A stretch of DNA of 64,000 bases from NCBI RefSeq assembly GCF_963665245.1, contig NZ_OY762267.1, forward strand, positions 2,666,001 through 2,730,000. Direction: 5' to 3'. Below are positions 27,215 to 40,704 of this stretch, piece after piece. The stretch is from an uncultured Paludibaculum sp. Its GTDB lineage: Bacteria; Acidobacteriota; Terriglobia; Bryobacterales; Bryobacteraceae. The stretch's first letter is position 1. Each line of letters opens with the position of its first letter. Both the position numbers and the translations under genes were made by a program. The notes beneath the pieces are model-generated. The model did no database searches. It saw only the letters and a program-made list of their open reading frames with translations, and was not told the origin of the DNA.

Positions 27215-27898
27215 ATGGCACGAATTCTCCTCACAATTCTCGGCAGCCTGGTATCCGCCGCTGCATTCTGGGCAGTGGCCGCTTTCGGCTCGTCCGCCTG
27301 GCTGATTAGGCAGCCGGGCGGTCAGCGGGAGGGCAGCGCCGGAATGGCCGCGGCCTTCGTCTACGGACCCATGGGCGCGCTGGTGGGGCTAGCCTTGGGC
27401 GGCTGGGTGGTGTGGCAACTGCTGGCCGTGTCTTCTCGCACCGGTACCGTAGCCCTGTGCCTGTTGGGCGGCGCGATCACGGTGGTGGCGGGGATCGTAT
27501 ACGGCTTATCGCCGACCGAATACGTGCGCGAGGACTTCGGACCCGGCGTGCGGCCGGAATTTCAAGTTGAGGTGCGGTTCCCGGAAGCGGAGTACGACGG
27601 GCTGGGAGCGGCGGCTCGGATTGTGTATCAGTTGCGGGCCGTGGACGAGACGAACGAGACGCCCGGGCAGTTGACGCGGCGGACGGAGGGACACACGGTG
27701 GTTGCGGGGACGTTCCGGATTCGTGAGTTCCTTCGATCGAAGATGTTTGCCGTGATGGTGAATGGGCGGCAACGGGTGTCCTGGACATTGGATGTGGGCA
27801 TGGAGCCGAATCCGGATCCGGTGTGGAGCGAGTGGCAGAAGATGGGCGACTCCGGGCTGGAGGTCCGCTTCCGGGTGGTGATGCCGGGACGAGAGTGA
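27215..27898 (+). CDS. Membrane protein of unknown function
   Basis: A 227-residue protein with no recognised family. Three hydrophobic helices occupy roughly residues 3-22, 45-70 and 75-97. The remaining C-terminal half is a beta-rich soluble region (QVEVRFPEAEYDGLGAAARIVYQLRAV; RQRVSWTLDVGMEPNPD), probably outside the membrane. It follows the methyltransferase by 54 bases and ends at a hairpin shared with the convergent DUF1552 gene. A GTG at 27212 would add one residue. Confidence 0.6.
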   Translation: MARILLTILGSLVSAAAFWAVAAFGSSAWLIRQPGGQREGSAGMAAAFVYGPMGALVGLALGGWVVWQLLAVSSRTGTVALCLLGGAITVVAGIVYGLSPTEYVREDFGPGVRPEFQVEVRFPEAEYDGLGAAARIVYQLRAVDETNETPGQLTRRTEGHTVVAGTFRIREFLRSKMFAVMVNGRQRVSWTLDVGMEPNPDPVWSEWQKMGDSGLEVRFRVVMPGRE

Positions 27899-27910
27899 CC
27901 GGCCATCCGA

Positions 27911-27935
27911 CGGGCCGGGCTCCGGTCCCGGCCCG
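27911..27935. terminator. Hairpin between convergent genes
   Basis: A perfect inverted repeat CGGGCCGGG / CCCGGCCCG with a 7-base loop fills the gap between the membrane-protein gene (plus) and the DUF1552 gene (minus). It has no clear T-tract on either side, so termination would depend on the very GC-rich stem. Confidence 0.5.
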
Positions 27936-27937
27936 GG

Positions 27938-29289
27938 TTAGGAATCGCGCGACCAGAGATCGGGCAGCCGCTGATCGGTGTCGCCGAAGCGGTCGAGCTT
28001 CACACCCATGCGGTCCATGATTGAGAGATAGAGGCTGCACGCACGTCGGTTGTCGTCTCCGGCGCCGAGGAAGTCGAGGATGCGTCCTGTCTTTAGGGTC
28101 CCGCCGGCCTGGCCGGCCAGCAGCAGCGGCATCTGGTCGGCGCTGTGGAGATCGCCGTCAAAGAGATTGGATCCACTCAGAAGAATCGAGTTGTGCAGCA
28201 GCGGCTGGCCACCCTCGTCAATCGACTTCAGACGGTTGATCAGATAAGCGAACTGCGCCAGGTGGAACTGGTTGGTCTTGAGATACATTGCTTCGGCCAC
28301 TGGTGCGTGGCCGTTGTGCGTGAGGTCGAGGTGCAGCGCGCCCTGCACGCCCTGCAGGAACTTGAAGTTCATCTGCGAGAGGTCGTTGTTCAACATGCAG
28401 GTGGCGATGCGGGTTTTGTCCATCTGGAAGGCGAGCACGACCAGGTCGAGCATCATCTTCATGTGGTCGGGGACGTCCTGCGGAAGCTGATCGGCCGGCC
28501 GCGGCATATTGGGCTCCTTCAGCGTGGGGCGCCAGCCTTCCAGCCGCTCGTCCTTGGCCGCCCTGTCGATGCGCTTCTCAATGTCCCGGATGGATTCGAG
28601 GTACTCACCCAGCTTTTGTTTGTCGTTGCTGCTGATGCGCGGCTGCAGGTCGTGCGAGTCTTTCAGGACGGCATCGAGGATGCTGCGGTCGAGGCGGCGG
28701 CCGTGCGGATCCCCAACGAGACTGTCGAAGACACGAGCCGGGTAGATTTCCTTCGTGGCTGGCTTGGAGGGCGAGGTCCAGGAGAGGGATGACCCGTAGA
28801 TCATCGAGAGCCCGTCCTCGAGACGGAGTTCATTGGGCTCGATGCCCAGAACGAGGCTGGGCAGGGCGGTGTGGCCGCCGATCTGTTGCGCCAGCACCTG
28901 ATCCATCGACGTGCCGACGCGGATAACGGCGGGATCGAGGCTGACGGGCGCGCCTGAGAGCATGTTCGGCATGCGGCCGAGGTGCGGGCTGGTGGACTTG
29001 AAGGCGTGCTGGTTGAATAGACCGCGCAGGAAGACGATGTCCTCCCTATGTGGCTTGACGGACTCGAGGACCGGGCCGAGTTCCATCGACGCGCCGTTGC
29101 CTTTGGCCCACCAGTGAATGGGCTCGACGCCATTGGAGAAATAGAGGCAGGCGAAGCGAAGCGGCGGCTGCGCGGCCTCGGCGCCCTTTAGCTGCAGCGA
29201 TTCCATCCAGGGAAGCGTGAGCGCAACTCCTGCGCCTCGCAGAAAATTGCGCCGCGACGGTCTGCGTCCGGCCGGGGAGACTGTGCCCT

Positions 29290-29293
<4 letters not shown>
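27938..29293 (-). CDS. DUF1552 Tat-exported protein
   Basis: A 451-residue protein of the DUF1552 family, common in Planctomycetes and Acidobacteria, with a twin-arginine leader ([15 protein letters not shown]). Family blocks include [30 protein letters not shown]-type sequence, SLVLGIEP, and [28 protein letters not shown]. The fold resembles alkaline-phosphatase-like DUF1501 proteins, but no activity is proven. Its start overlaps the stop of the upstream cytochrome gene by 4 bases (29290-29293), a coupling seen in other genomes where DUF1552 and DUF1592 genes travel together. Confidence 0.9.
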
Positions 29294-32787
<3,494 letters not shown>

Positions 32788-32875
32788 CCCAGCCTCCTGC
32801 TTTTGGAATGAGTTTATCAGAGGTTTGAAGTAAAGTTTCGCCTGAATCGATCCAACCGCGGCAGTTCTGGGGCAA

Positions 32876-32924
32876 ACAAAAGGGGAGCAACCAGCCGACC
32901 CCTGCGGGTGGCGGTCACTCCCCT
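32876..32924 (-). terminator. Rho-independent terminator after guaB
   Basis: Read on the minus strand, AGGGGAG at 32924-32918 pairs with CTCCCCT at 32887-32881 around a GC-rich inner stem (ACCGCCACCC with GGGTCGGCTGGT, imperfect). It is followed by TTTTGTTTG. It begins about 27 bases after the guaB stop. Confidence 0.7.
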
Positions 32925-32951
32925 GATGTCGATGTAGAGGATTGCGAGCGG

Positions 32952-34415
<1,464 letters not shown>

Positions 34416-34441
34416 TTATGGTAACAGCCCAGCCCGTTCTG

Positions 34442-36115
34442 TCACTGAACGACAGGCAGCAAAACGTGCGAGTCCCACTCCTTGCCGTGGCGGATCTCCT
34501 GCCGGGCGACGCGCATCTGTTTTTCGTCGGCAACCGGCCCGGCGATGTTCAGATTGCGGTCATACTTTGGGAAATTGCTGGACGAGACATCCACGCGAAT
34601 GCGGTGACCAACCTTGAACAGGTTGCTGGTGACGCCTGCGTCGATCTCGATCCGCTCCACTGCTCCGGGCACGTAATGGACTGCCTTTTCAATGCCTTGA
34701 CGGTAGCGCAGGCGGAGGATTCCATCGCACAGGATGACCGCCCTCCCATCCGGCGCCACATCCACTAGTTTTGCGGTGAAATCGGTATCTTCCGCGCTGC
34801 TCACCACGTGGAGCACCACCTTGATGGGGCCAGATACCTCAGTCGCGTTCTTGAGCGGGTCGCTGGTGTAGACCATCACGTCGTGGCGTCCCTCAACGCG
34901 CTGTTGGTCGAACGGCCCCCATGGGAAAACCTTGTTGTTGCAACAGATTGCACCGCCCACGGTAGGCACGGCGTTGCGGGGGTCGTAGGTGAAAAAATCC
35001 GACGTCGCCTTCTTGGGCAGCTTCAGTTCAAGACGGCCGTCGCCATTCAGCGAGTTGGCGCCCTTCCGGCTGGTCAGGTAGTACGACCTCATCACATGTG
35101 GCTTCGGCGGCCAGCTCTCGCTCTCCCGCCATACATTCGCGCCCATCAGGAAGTAGCGGACGCCGGACGCGGGAGCCGGTGCGGACTGTTTCACATAGGC
35201 GTCAAACCACTCAATCTCCATCCTCCGGAGGGGCTGGTTGGCGATGTCGCCGAACCGGGCCTGAGGCATGACGGGGCTCAGGTTGTGCCCCCATGGCCCA
35301 ACGATGATCCGAGCCGGCCGCCCCAGCGCGCGCAGACCGCTCCACATCTCCAGATCACTTTCCGAGTAGTTGTCATACCACCCGGCGGTAATGAAAGCCG
35401 GCACGTGGATCTGCTCCAGGTGCCCGATCGTACTGAGTCGTCGCCAGTACTCGTCGTAACTGGGGTGGTTCAGCACAGTTTGAAAGAACTCCAAAATGCG
35501 TCCACAGACGAAGCGGTCGGCCCGTCGCAGTGGCAGATAGGTCACCATGGGCTGAAAGTCGACAACACGAGTCTCAACCGGCTTGTAGTTTTCCGCAATC
35601 CAACGCAGGCGGTGGCCGAGCTTGAACGCGCCGCCCGGGGAATAGTAGCGATCCCTGTATTCGTCGCCACCCGCCACGGCCGGCGAAATCGCCTTGAGAG
35701 CCGGATTCCCACTGAGCGCGGTGCGCCATTGCGACAAACCCACGTACGACCCGCCGAACATGCCCACGCGGCCGTCGGTCCATGGCTGCCGGGCAGCCCA
35801 GGAGATAGTGTCGTCGCCGTCGTTCATCTCCTGGTTGTACTGGTTGAACTCGCCATCGCTGTCGTACCGTCCGCGCACGTCCTGCGTGACCACCGCATAG
35901 CCGCGCCTGACGAACGCCTGCAACCCCGGCGTCAATTCGGAAACTTTTTTATAGGGCGTCCGCTGAATCACAACAGGAAAGCGCCCCGTGGGTGCGGGCA
36001 GGAAGATATTTGTGCAGAGACGGATGCCGTCCCGCATGGGGATCTTCACGTGCAGCACCAGAAGCGGTTCCGCGGTGCAACTGGCCAGCCAGAGCAGCGA
36101 GAGAGCCCAGCGCAT
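34442..36115 (-). CDS. CocE/NonD-family serine hydrolase, probable lipoprotein
   Basis: A 557-residue alpha/beta hydrolase of the X-Pro dipeptidyl-peptidase (S15)/CocE group. The catalytic Ser is in GMFGGSYVG, the Asp in AGWYDNYSESD, and the His in GPWGHN. The C-terminal jelly-roll domain (about residue 340 on) is intact, ending near KVGHRIRVDVSSSNFPKYDRN. The short N-terminus MRWALSLLWLASC ends in a lipobox-like LASC, so it may be an envelope lipoprotein, although the signal is unusually short. Substrates of the family are esters, amides and beta-lactam side chains. It starts 6 bases after yggS. Confidence 0.87.
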   Translation of the reverse strand: MRWALSLLWLASCTAEPLLVLHVKIPMRDGIRLCTNIFLPAPTGRFPVVIQRTPYKKVSELTPGLQAFVRRGYAVVTQDVRGRYDSDGEFNQYNQEMNDGDDTISWAARQPWTDGRVGMFGGSYVGLSQWRTALSGNPALKAISPAVAGGDEYRDRYYSPGGAFKLGHRLRWIAENYKPVETRVVDFQPMVTYLPLRRADRFVCGRILEFFQTVLNHPSYDEYWRRLSTIGHLEQIHVPAFITAGWYDNYSESDLEMWSGLRALGRPARIIVGPWGHNLSPVMPQARFGDIANQPLRRMEIEWFDAYVKQSAPAPASGVRYFLMGANVWRESESWPPKPHVMRSYYLTSRKGANSLNGDGRLELKLPKKATSDFFTYDPRNAVPTVGGAICCNNKVFPWGPFDQQRVEGRHDVMVYTSDPLKNATEVSGPIKVVLHVVSSAEDTDFTAKLVDVAPDGRAVILCDGILRLRYRQGIEKAVHYVPGAVERIEIDAGVTSNLFKVGHRIRVDVSSSNFPKYDRNLNIAGPVADEKQMRVARQEIRHGKEWDSHVLLPVVQ

Positions 36116-36121
36116 GTCCGT

Positions 36122-36787
36122 TCAGATCCTCTTGCGCTTGCCGAATAGGGCTGTACCCACACGTACGATGGTGGCACCTTCTTGAATGGCCACCTCCAGG
36201 TCGTGCGACATACCCATGGACAGTTGATTCAGGCCCTGTTCCCGCGCCAGTTCCCGCAGGCGGCGGAAGTAAGGCCGGGAGAGTTCCGCGTCATCAGACC
36301 ACGGCGGCATGGTCATGAGACCGGTGAGCGTCAGGTTCGGCAGAGTCCGGATAGCAGCAACCAAAGCCGGCAGATCCTCCGGCGCGCACCCGTGCTTCGC
36401 CTCTTCTTCTGAGAGCTTCACTTCGATCATGACTTCCAGCGGCCTGCCCAATTCCGACAACCGCCGCGCCAGTTTCTCGGTGTCGACCGTCTGGACCACG
36501 TGAAACAGCTCTCCGGCCTTGCGGCTTTTATTCGACTGCAGGTGCCCGATGAGGTGGAAGCGCGCGCCCGGCAGCGGCCCCAATTGCGGCGCCTTGCCTT
36601 CGAACTCCTGCACGTAGTTTTCGCCGAACTCACGCATACCCGCGGCATAGGCGTCGAGCAGCACCTGCGCCGGGAAGACTTTCGTGACGGCCAGCAGCAA
36701 CACCTCTCCACGCGGTCGTCCCGCAGCCGCGCAGGCGGCGGCAATTCGATTCTCCACGGCAGCCAAACGGTCAGCCAGCGTCTCCAA
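36122..36787 (-). CDS. yggS: PLP homeostasis protein YggS/PLPBP
   Basis: A 221-residue single-domain alanine-racemase-fold protein that binds pyridoxal phosphate and balances vitamin B6 and amino-acid pools; no enzymatic reaction is known. The PLP-lysine lies in LLLAVTK (near residue 36). Other family blocks are EFGENYVQEFEGK, FHLIGHLQSNKSRKA, and LSMGMSHDLEVAIQEGATIVRVGTALFG. The first gene of a two-gene unit with the CocE-like hydrolase, and divergent from the PD-(D/E)XK-like gene. Confidence 0.95.
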   Translation of the reverse strand: METLADRLAAVENRIAAACAAAGRPRGEVLLLAVTKVFPAQVLLDAYAAGMREFGENYVQEFEGKAPQLGPLPGARFHLIGHLQSNKSRKAGELFHVVQTVDTEKLARRLSELGRPLEVMIEVKLSEEEAKHGCAPEDLPALVAAIRTLPNLTLTGLMTMPPWSDDAELSRPYFRRLRELAREQGLNQLSMGMSHDLEVAIQEGATIVRVGTALFGKRKRI

Positions 36788-36864
36788 TCGTGCTCCTTAC
36801 TAAGTTTTTCCCGGTGTGAGGCCGTGTACTCGCGGCCATCGGCTCCAACTGCTTCCAGACATTC

Positions 36865-36870
36865 TATAAT
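36865..36870 (+). promoter_or_regulatory. Candidate -10 box TATAAT at the start of the next gene
   Basis: A perfect TATAAT ends inside the first possible ATG (36869) of the PD-(D/E)XK-like gene. If used, transcription would begin near 36877, at the second ATG (36875), producing a leaderless message. No good -35 box is seen at 17 bases, so this is only suggestive. Confidence 0.3.
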
Positions 36871-38386
36871 GGCCATGGTGTCCGCTCAGAAGAAAGCGGC
36901 CCGCACAACGCCCGTCCCCGCGCTGCGCGAGCAGATCGAGAGTTTTCTCGCTGAATGCCGACAACCCGCAGCCCTGGAACCCGGTGAGCTTCCTTTCTGT
37001 CTCTCGCCGCGGGATTTCCGGCTCTCCGATCATCCCGCCCACCTCCAGTTCGAAGTGTGGGACGAACGCCGCACCCTCACGCGCCGCATCACCGGCATCC
37101 AACAACGCCGCAGCGCACGGCTCGTCGTCAATACCGCCCGTTTTGGAGACAAACCGGGACTGCTGACCTTCACCGACCTGGCACGGCCCCAATCGGCCGT
37201 ACCGCTGCTGCAGGGGTCGCGATCGGTCCTGCGGGAGCTACTGCGCCGCTGGCTGGCCCGCCAGTTTCCCGGTTGGACGGTGGACCAGATCACGACGGGC
37301 GCCGATCTCCAGCACACGCTGTCGCCCGCCTGCCCCCGTGCCTGCCTGACCAAAGGCGACCGCCGGATGGCGGCTCTGGCCGTCCCGGAGGAGCATGCCG
37401 CTGATGCTCTTACCCATGGATTGATTTGGCTGGCCTACCTGCGCCGGCGCCATCCCATCCAGGGCCTCGCGCTATTTCTGCCGTGCGGCACAGAGACGGC
37501 CACGCTGCTTCGGCTGCGCCACTTGAACGTCGATTGCCGGCCCTACCGCTACGACGAGAGCGGCTTCGAGGCCCCGATCGACCCGGACGACCATGGCAAC
37601 CTGATCACCCGGCTGGAACCGTGGCAGGAGGGTCCACCCGAACCGCTCAATGAGGCCCAGGCTTGGGTTCGTCAACTGGAGTTGCAACCCGACGTGCAAG
37701 GGGTCCAACTCGGCGCCGGCATTCGCAGCCTGCGGATCCATGGCCTGGAGTTCGCCCGCTATCAGGAGGGGCAACTGTGGTCCGGCATCTACAGAAAAGA
37801 GCCGGCGTCGAACCTGTCAACCGTCGAGCAGTTCGCCAGCGAATTGGCCACCTTCCGCCAAACTGGAGGCCCCGTACCCGATCACCCGTGGCGGGTTCAG
37901 CAGCCGGAAGCATGGCTCGAATCTCTCATGCGGCGTCAAGTCGACCTGCTGGACGCCCGCCTGCTGCCGGCCCCAGTGTACGGTCAGGTGCCGGCGCTCA
38001 CCGGCTGCGAGCGGTCGTGTCTCGACCTGCTGGCCATCGAGCGCGGAGGCCGTTTGGCCGTGATCGAGCTGAAGGTGTCGGAGGATCCCAATTTACCCCT
38101 CCAGGCGCTGGATTACTGGATTCGCGTGGCTCATCACGCCGCCTGCGGGGACTTTCGCCAAGGCGGCTATTTCCCTGGTTTACCAATCAGTTGCAAGGCG
38201 CCGCGACTATTATTGGTGGCCCCGGCGCTGCAGTTCCACCCCACCACCGAAACCCTCCTGGGATTCTTCGCCTCTAACATACAGGTGGAGCGAATCGGCC
38301 TTGGCGTAGAATGGCAGAGGATGCCCCGCGTCGTTTTGCGCGCCCTGGGCGCGCGGAGCCCGGAGTGGGATCAGACGGACCTTTAA
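36869..38386 (+). CDS. Protein of unknown function with C-terminal PD-(D/E)XK nuclease-like domain
   Basis: About 505 residues, cytoplasmic, with no signal peptide or membrane helix. The N-terminal two-thirds match no family I recognise. Near residues 385-425 lies a RecB-like nuclease core: CLDLLAIERGGRLAVIELK, with the Asp and the ExK of motif II, followed by PLQALDYW, a QxxxY motif. That set is typical of Mg-dependent PD-(D/E)XK nucleases. The start is uncertain: ATG at 36869 or 36875, neither with a ribosome-binding site; the open frame upstream lies antisense to yggS. It begins a tight run with the next three genes. Confidence 0.7.
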   Translation: MAMVSAQKKAARTTPVPALREQIESFLAECRQPAALEPGELPFCLSPRDFRLSDHPAHLQFEVWDERRTLTRRITGIQQRRSARLVVNTARFGDKPGLLTFTDLARPQSAVPLLQGSRSVLRELLRRWLARQFPGWTVDQITTGADLQHTLSPACPRACLTKGDRRMAALAVPEEHAADALTHGLIWLAYLRRRHPIQGLALFLPCGTETATLLRLRHLNVDCRPYRYDESGFEAPIDPDDHGNLITRLEPWQEGPPEPLNEAQAWVRQLELQPDVQGVQLGAGIRSLRIHGLEFARYQEGQLWSGIYRKEPASNLSTVEQFASELATFRQTGGPVPDHPWRVQQPEAWLESLMRRQVDLLDARLLPAPVYGQVPALTGCERSCLDLLAIERGGRLAVIELKVSEDPNLPLQALDYWIRVAHHAACGDFRQGGYFPGLPISCKAPRLLLVAPALQFHPTTETLLGFFASNIQVERIGLGVEWQRMPRVVLRALGARSPEWDQTDL

Positions 38387-38389
38387 TTC

Positions 38390-39271
38390 ATGTCCCTCCG
38401 CTTCCTTGATCAGGTGCGCACTGCAATTTCGCGCATCAATCCGAACGAAATTCGCCAGTCCGCTGAGCGGCCGGTACGGGTGCTGATGCTTGGCTCGTCC
38501 AGCGCGTTCTATGCGCAACTGGAAGATTTCCTGGCGCCCGCCAACGTGTCACGGGAAAAACGGATGGAGATCGCCCGAACATTGACCCGGTCGGGGGACG
38601 CCGACCCTGACGGCCGCTATCACCTGATCATCGCCGAGCCCGGCACGCCCGTTCCCGAAGGTTGGGATCTGAACAAGGACGCCTTCCTGTTCGACCCCGC
38701 GCACCCGAAGCGACTTGTGCACAATGTGATTGAGAATTTCGACGAAGCGACACTGCCGATGGCCCGGCTGTTTCCTCCGTTTCGTCAGGCGGCTATCGAC
38801 AAAACCATCTACACGGTCTCGAAGGAGAACGCGCTCTTCTCGATCTTGACCGCCTTACCCAATATCATCCCAAGCCTGGCCGAACTGCCTTGGATGGTAG
38901 GTGAATTTGCGTCGGACACGGCCGTTCTCACCACGAATCAGATCCGCATGGCCTTCCTGCTGGCCGCCGCGAGCGACCGGGCCGTGGGCTTCCGGGAACA
39001 GCGGTCGGAGATCGGTTCCATCGTGGCCGGAGCCTGGGGCTGGCGCGCAGCCGCCAGGGAACTGGTAGGCAAAATTCCCTTTGGCGGAGGCATCATACCC
39101 AAGGCCGCTATCGCCTACGCCGGCACCTACGTTGTCGGACTCTCGCTCGAACGGGTCTATCGCGTCGGTTACGGGCTGACGCGAGCGGAACGCGCCGAGG
39201 CCTACGAAGCCGCGCTAGCCAAGGGTAAGGAAGTGGCCGCGGGCCTGCTCGACAGGGTCCGGCGCAAATGA
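38390..39271 (+). CDS. DUF697-like membrane-associated protein
   Basis: A 293-residue protein. The N-terminal half (residues 1-110) contains an alpha/beta segment (VRVLMLGSSSAFYAQLEDFL; YHLIIAEPGTPVPEGW). The C-terminal half has hydrophobic helices and the pattern WGWRAAARELVGKIPFGGGIIPKAAIAYAGTYVVGLSLERVY, which resembles DUF697/YcjF-type domains that follow GTPases in other proteins; no GTPase motifs are seen here. It starts 3 bases after the preceding stop and overlaps the DsbA-like gene by 4 bases. Function unknown; family call moderate. Confidence 0.6.
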   Translation: MSLRFLDQVRTAISRINPNEIRQSAERPVRVLMLGSSSAFYAQLEDFLAPANVSREKRMEIARTLTRSGDADPDGRYHLIIAEPGTPVPEGWDLNKDAFLFDPAHPKRLVHNVIENFDEATLPMARLFPPFRQAAIDKTIYTVSKENALFSILTALPNIIPSLAELPWMVGEFASDTAVLTTNQIRMAFLLAAASDRAVGFREQRSEIGSIVAGAWGWRAAARELVGKIPFGGGIIPKAAIAYAGTYVVGLSLERVYRVGYGLTRAERAEAYEAALAKGKEVAAGLLDRVRRK

Positions 39272-39846
39272 ACCGCTTGATGATTGCCGCGATGTTCGCC
39301 GTTTCCGTGTCTGCTCAACAACGCCTGGTGGAAGGCAAGCCGGACAGCCCGGTGCGGGTGTTGATCTTCGAGGATCTGCAGTGCTCGGACTGCGCCGCCT
39401 TCCGCATCATGCTGGACGAGAAGCTACTGCCGAAGTATGGGAGTAAGGTCGCCTTCGAGCACCGCGATTTCCCTCTCCCCAAGCACGCCTGGGCACGTCC
39501 AGCGTCCATTGCCGCCCGCTATCTCCAGAGTGTCGACCCAGCCAAGGCCGTGAAGTTCCGCCAGCAGACCATGAAGGCCATGGGCGACATCAAACCCGAG
39601 ACCTTCAACGATTGGCTGCGAAAGTTCTGCGCAGCCAATGGCGTGGAGGGGGACAAGGCCGTCGCGGCACTACAGGATCCTGCGCTGGCATCGCTGGTGC
39701 AGAAGGATTTTGAGGACGGCGTCGCGCGTGGCATCGCACACACACCTACAGCCCTCGTGAATGGCGCGCCCTTCGTTGAGACCTTCACCTTCGAGGAGAT
39801 CTCGGCGGGGATCGACGCCGCCTTGAAGGAAAACGGAGTCCAATGA
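39268..39846 (+). CDS. Exported DsbA-like thioredoxin-fold protein
   Basis: A 192-residue protein with a short signal peptide (MNRLMIAAMFAVSVSA) and a DsbA/DsbG-type domain (thioredoxin_4). The active site is CSDC in FEDLQCSDCAAF (near residue 38), FEHRDFPLPKH is the next strand, and the cis-proline loop is GIAHTPTALVNG. It probably forms or isomerises disulfides in periplasmic proteins. It overlaps both neighbours by 4 bases, so the four genes of this run are translationally coupled. Confidence 0.85.
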   Translation: MNRLMIAAMFAVSVSAQQRLVEGKPDSPVRVLIFEDLQCSDCAAFRIMLDEKLLPKYGSKVAFEHRDFPLPKHAWARPASIAARYLQSVDPAKAVKFRQQTMKAMGDIKPETFNDWLRKFCAANGVEGDKAVAALQDPALASLVQKDFEDGVARGIAHTPTALVNGAPFVETFTFEEISAGIDAALKENGVQ

Positions 39847-40583
39847 GTATCAAACCTGTCGCCATCGTCACCGGCGCCTCGCGTGGCATCGGCCGCGGCA
39901 TCGCGCTGGAACTGGCGCGCACCCATACAGTCATCGGCACCTATCGCGGTCGCCGCGATGCCGCCGAATCGCTCCAGGCGGAATGCGGAGCTGACATCCT
40001 CCAGTGCGACGTCGGCGCTCCTGCCAGCCGCGCCGAGCTCATCACCTATGCGGTGGAGAAGTACGGACGCATCGACCTGCTTGTGAACAATGCCGGCATC
40101 GCCCCACGAGAGCGGAAGGACATCCTGGAGGCAAGCGAGGAGATCTTCGATGAGGTGTTGGATACCAATCTGAAGGGACCGTACTTCCTCACCCAACTCG
40201 CCGCCCGCCAGATGATCGCGCAAGGCTCGGGCCGCATCGTCTTCGTCACATCGATCTCCGCTTATACGGCGTCCATCATGCGTGGGGAATATTGCGTATC
40301 CAAAGCCGGCTTAAGCATGGCCGTGCAATTGTGGGCCGCGCGCCTGGCTCCGCACAACATCCAGGTGTTCGAGGTGCGGCCGGGCATCATCCGCACCGAC
40401 ATGATCGAGAAGGTGAAAGACGCTTACGAGGAGAAGGCGAAGAACGGATTGCTGCCTCAAAACCGCCTGGGCGACCCGGCCGATGTCGCGAAACCAATCC
40501 GCGCCATTGCCGATGGGCTGATCGACTACGGCACCGGTACGGTGATCAACGCCGACGGCGGGTTCCATCTGCGGATTCTCTAG
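39843..40583 (+). CDS. Short-chain dehydrogenase/reductase (FabG-like)
   Basis: A 246-residue classical SDR. The nucleotide-binding motif TGASRGIGRG is at the N-terminus, then LVNNAG, the catalytic serine in VFVTSIS, and YCVSK (Tyr and Lys near residues 157-161). The C-terminal loop (RPGIIRTDMIEKV) and INADGG are typical. The substrate is unknown: FabG-like ketoacyl reductases and sugar or steroid dehydrogenases share this pattern. It is the last gene of the four-gene coupled run and overlaps the DsbA-like gene by 4 bases. Confidence 0.88.
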   Translation: MSIKPVAIVTGASRGIGRGIALELARTHTVIGTYRGRRDAAESLQAECGADILQCDVGAPASRAELITYAVEKYGRIDLLVNNAGIAPRERKDILEASEEIFDEVLDTNLKGPYFLTQLAARQMIAQGSGRIVFVTSISAYTASIMRGEYCVSKAGLSMAVQLWAARLAPHNIQVFEVRPGIIRTDMIEKVKDAYEEKAKNGLLPQNRLGDPADVAKPIRAIADGLIDYGTGTVINADGGFHLRIL

Positions 40584-40704
40584 CAATCGGCGTCCACCGG
40601 CCTGGACGATTCCGGCCTGGAACCCTATCGTGTGATATAACTGGCATTTCACATTGCCGTCTCGCCTCCACATCGCGGACCGGCGCCAGGAGCCTCGCAC
40701 TCGA

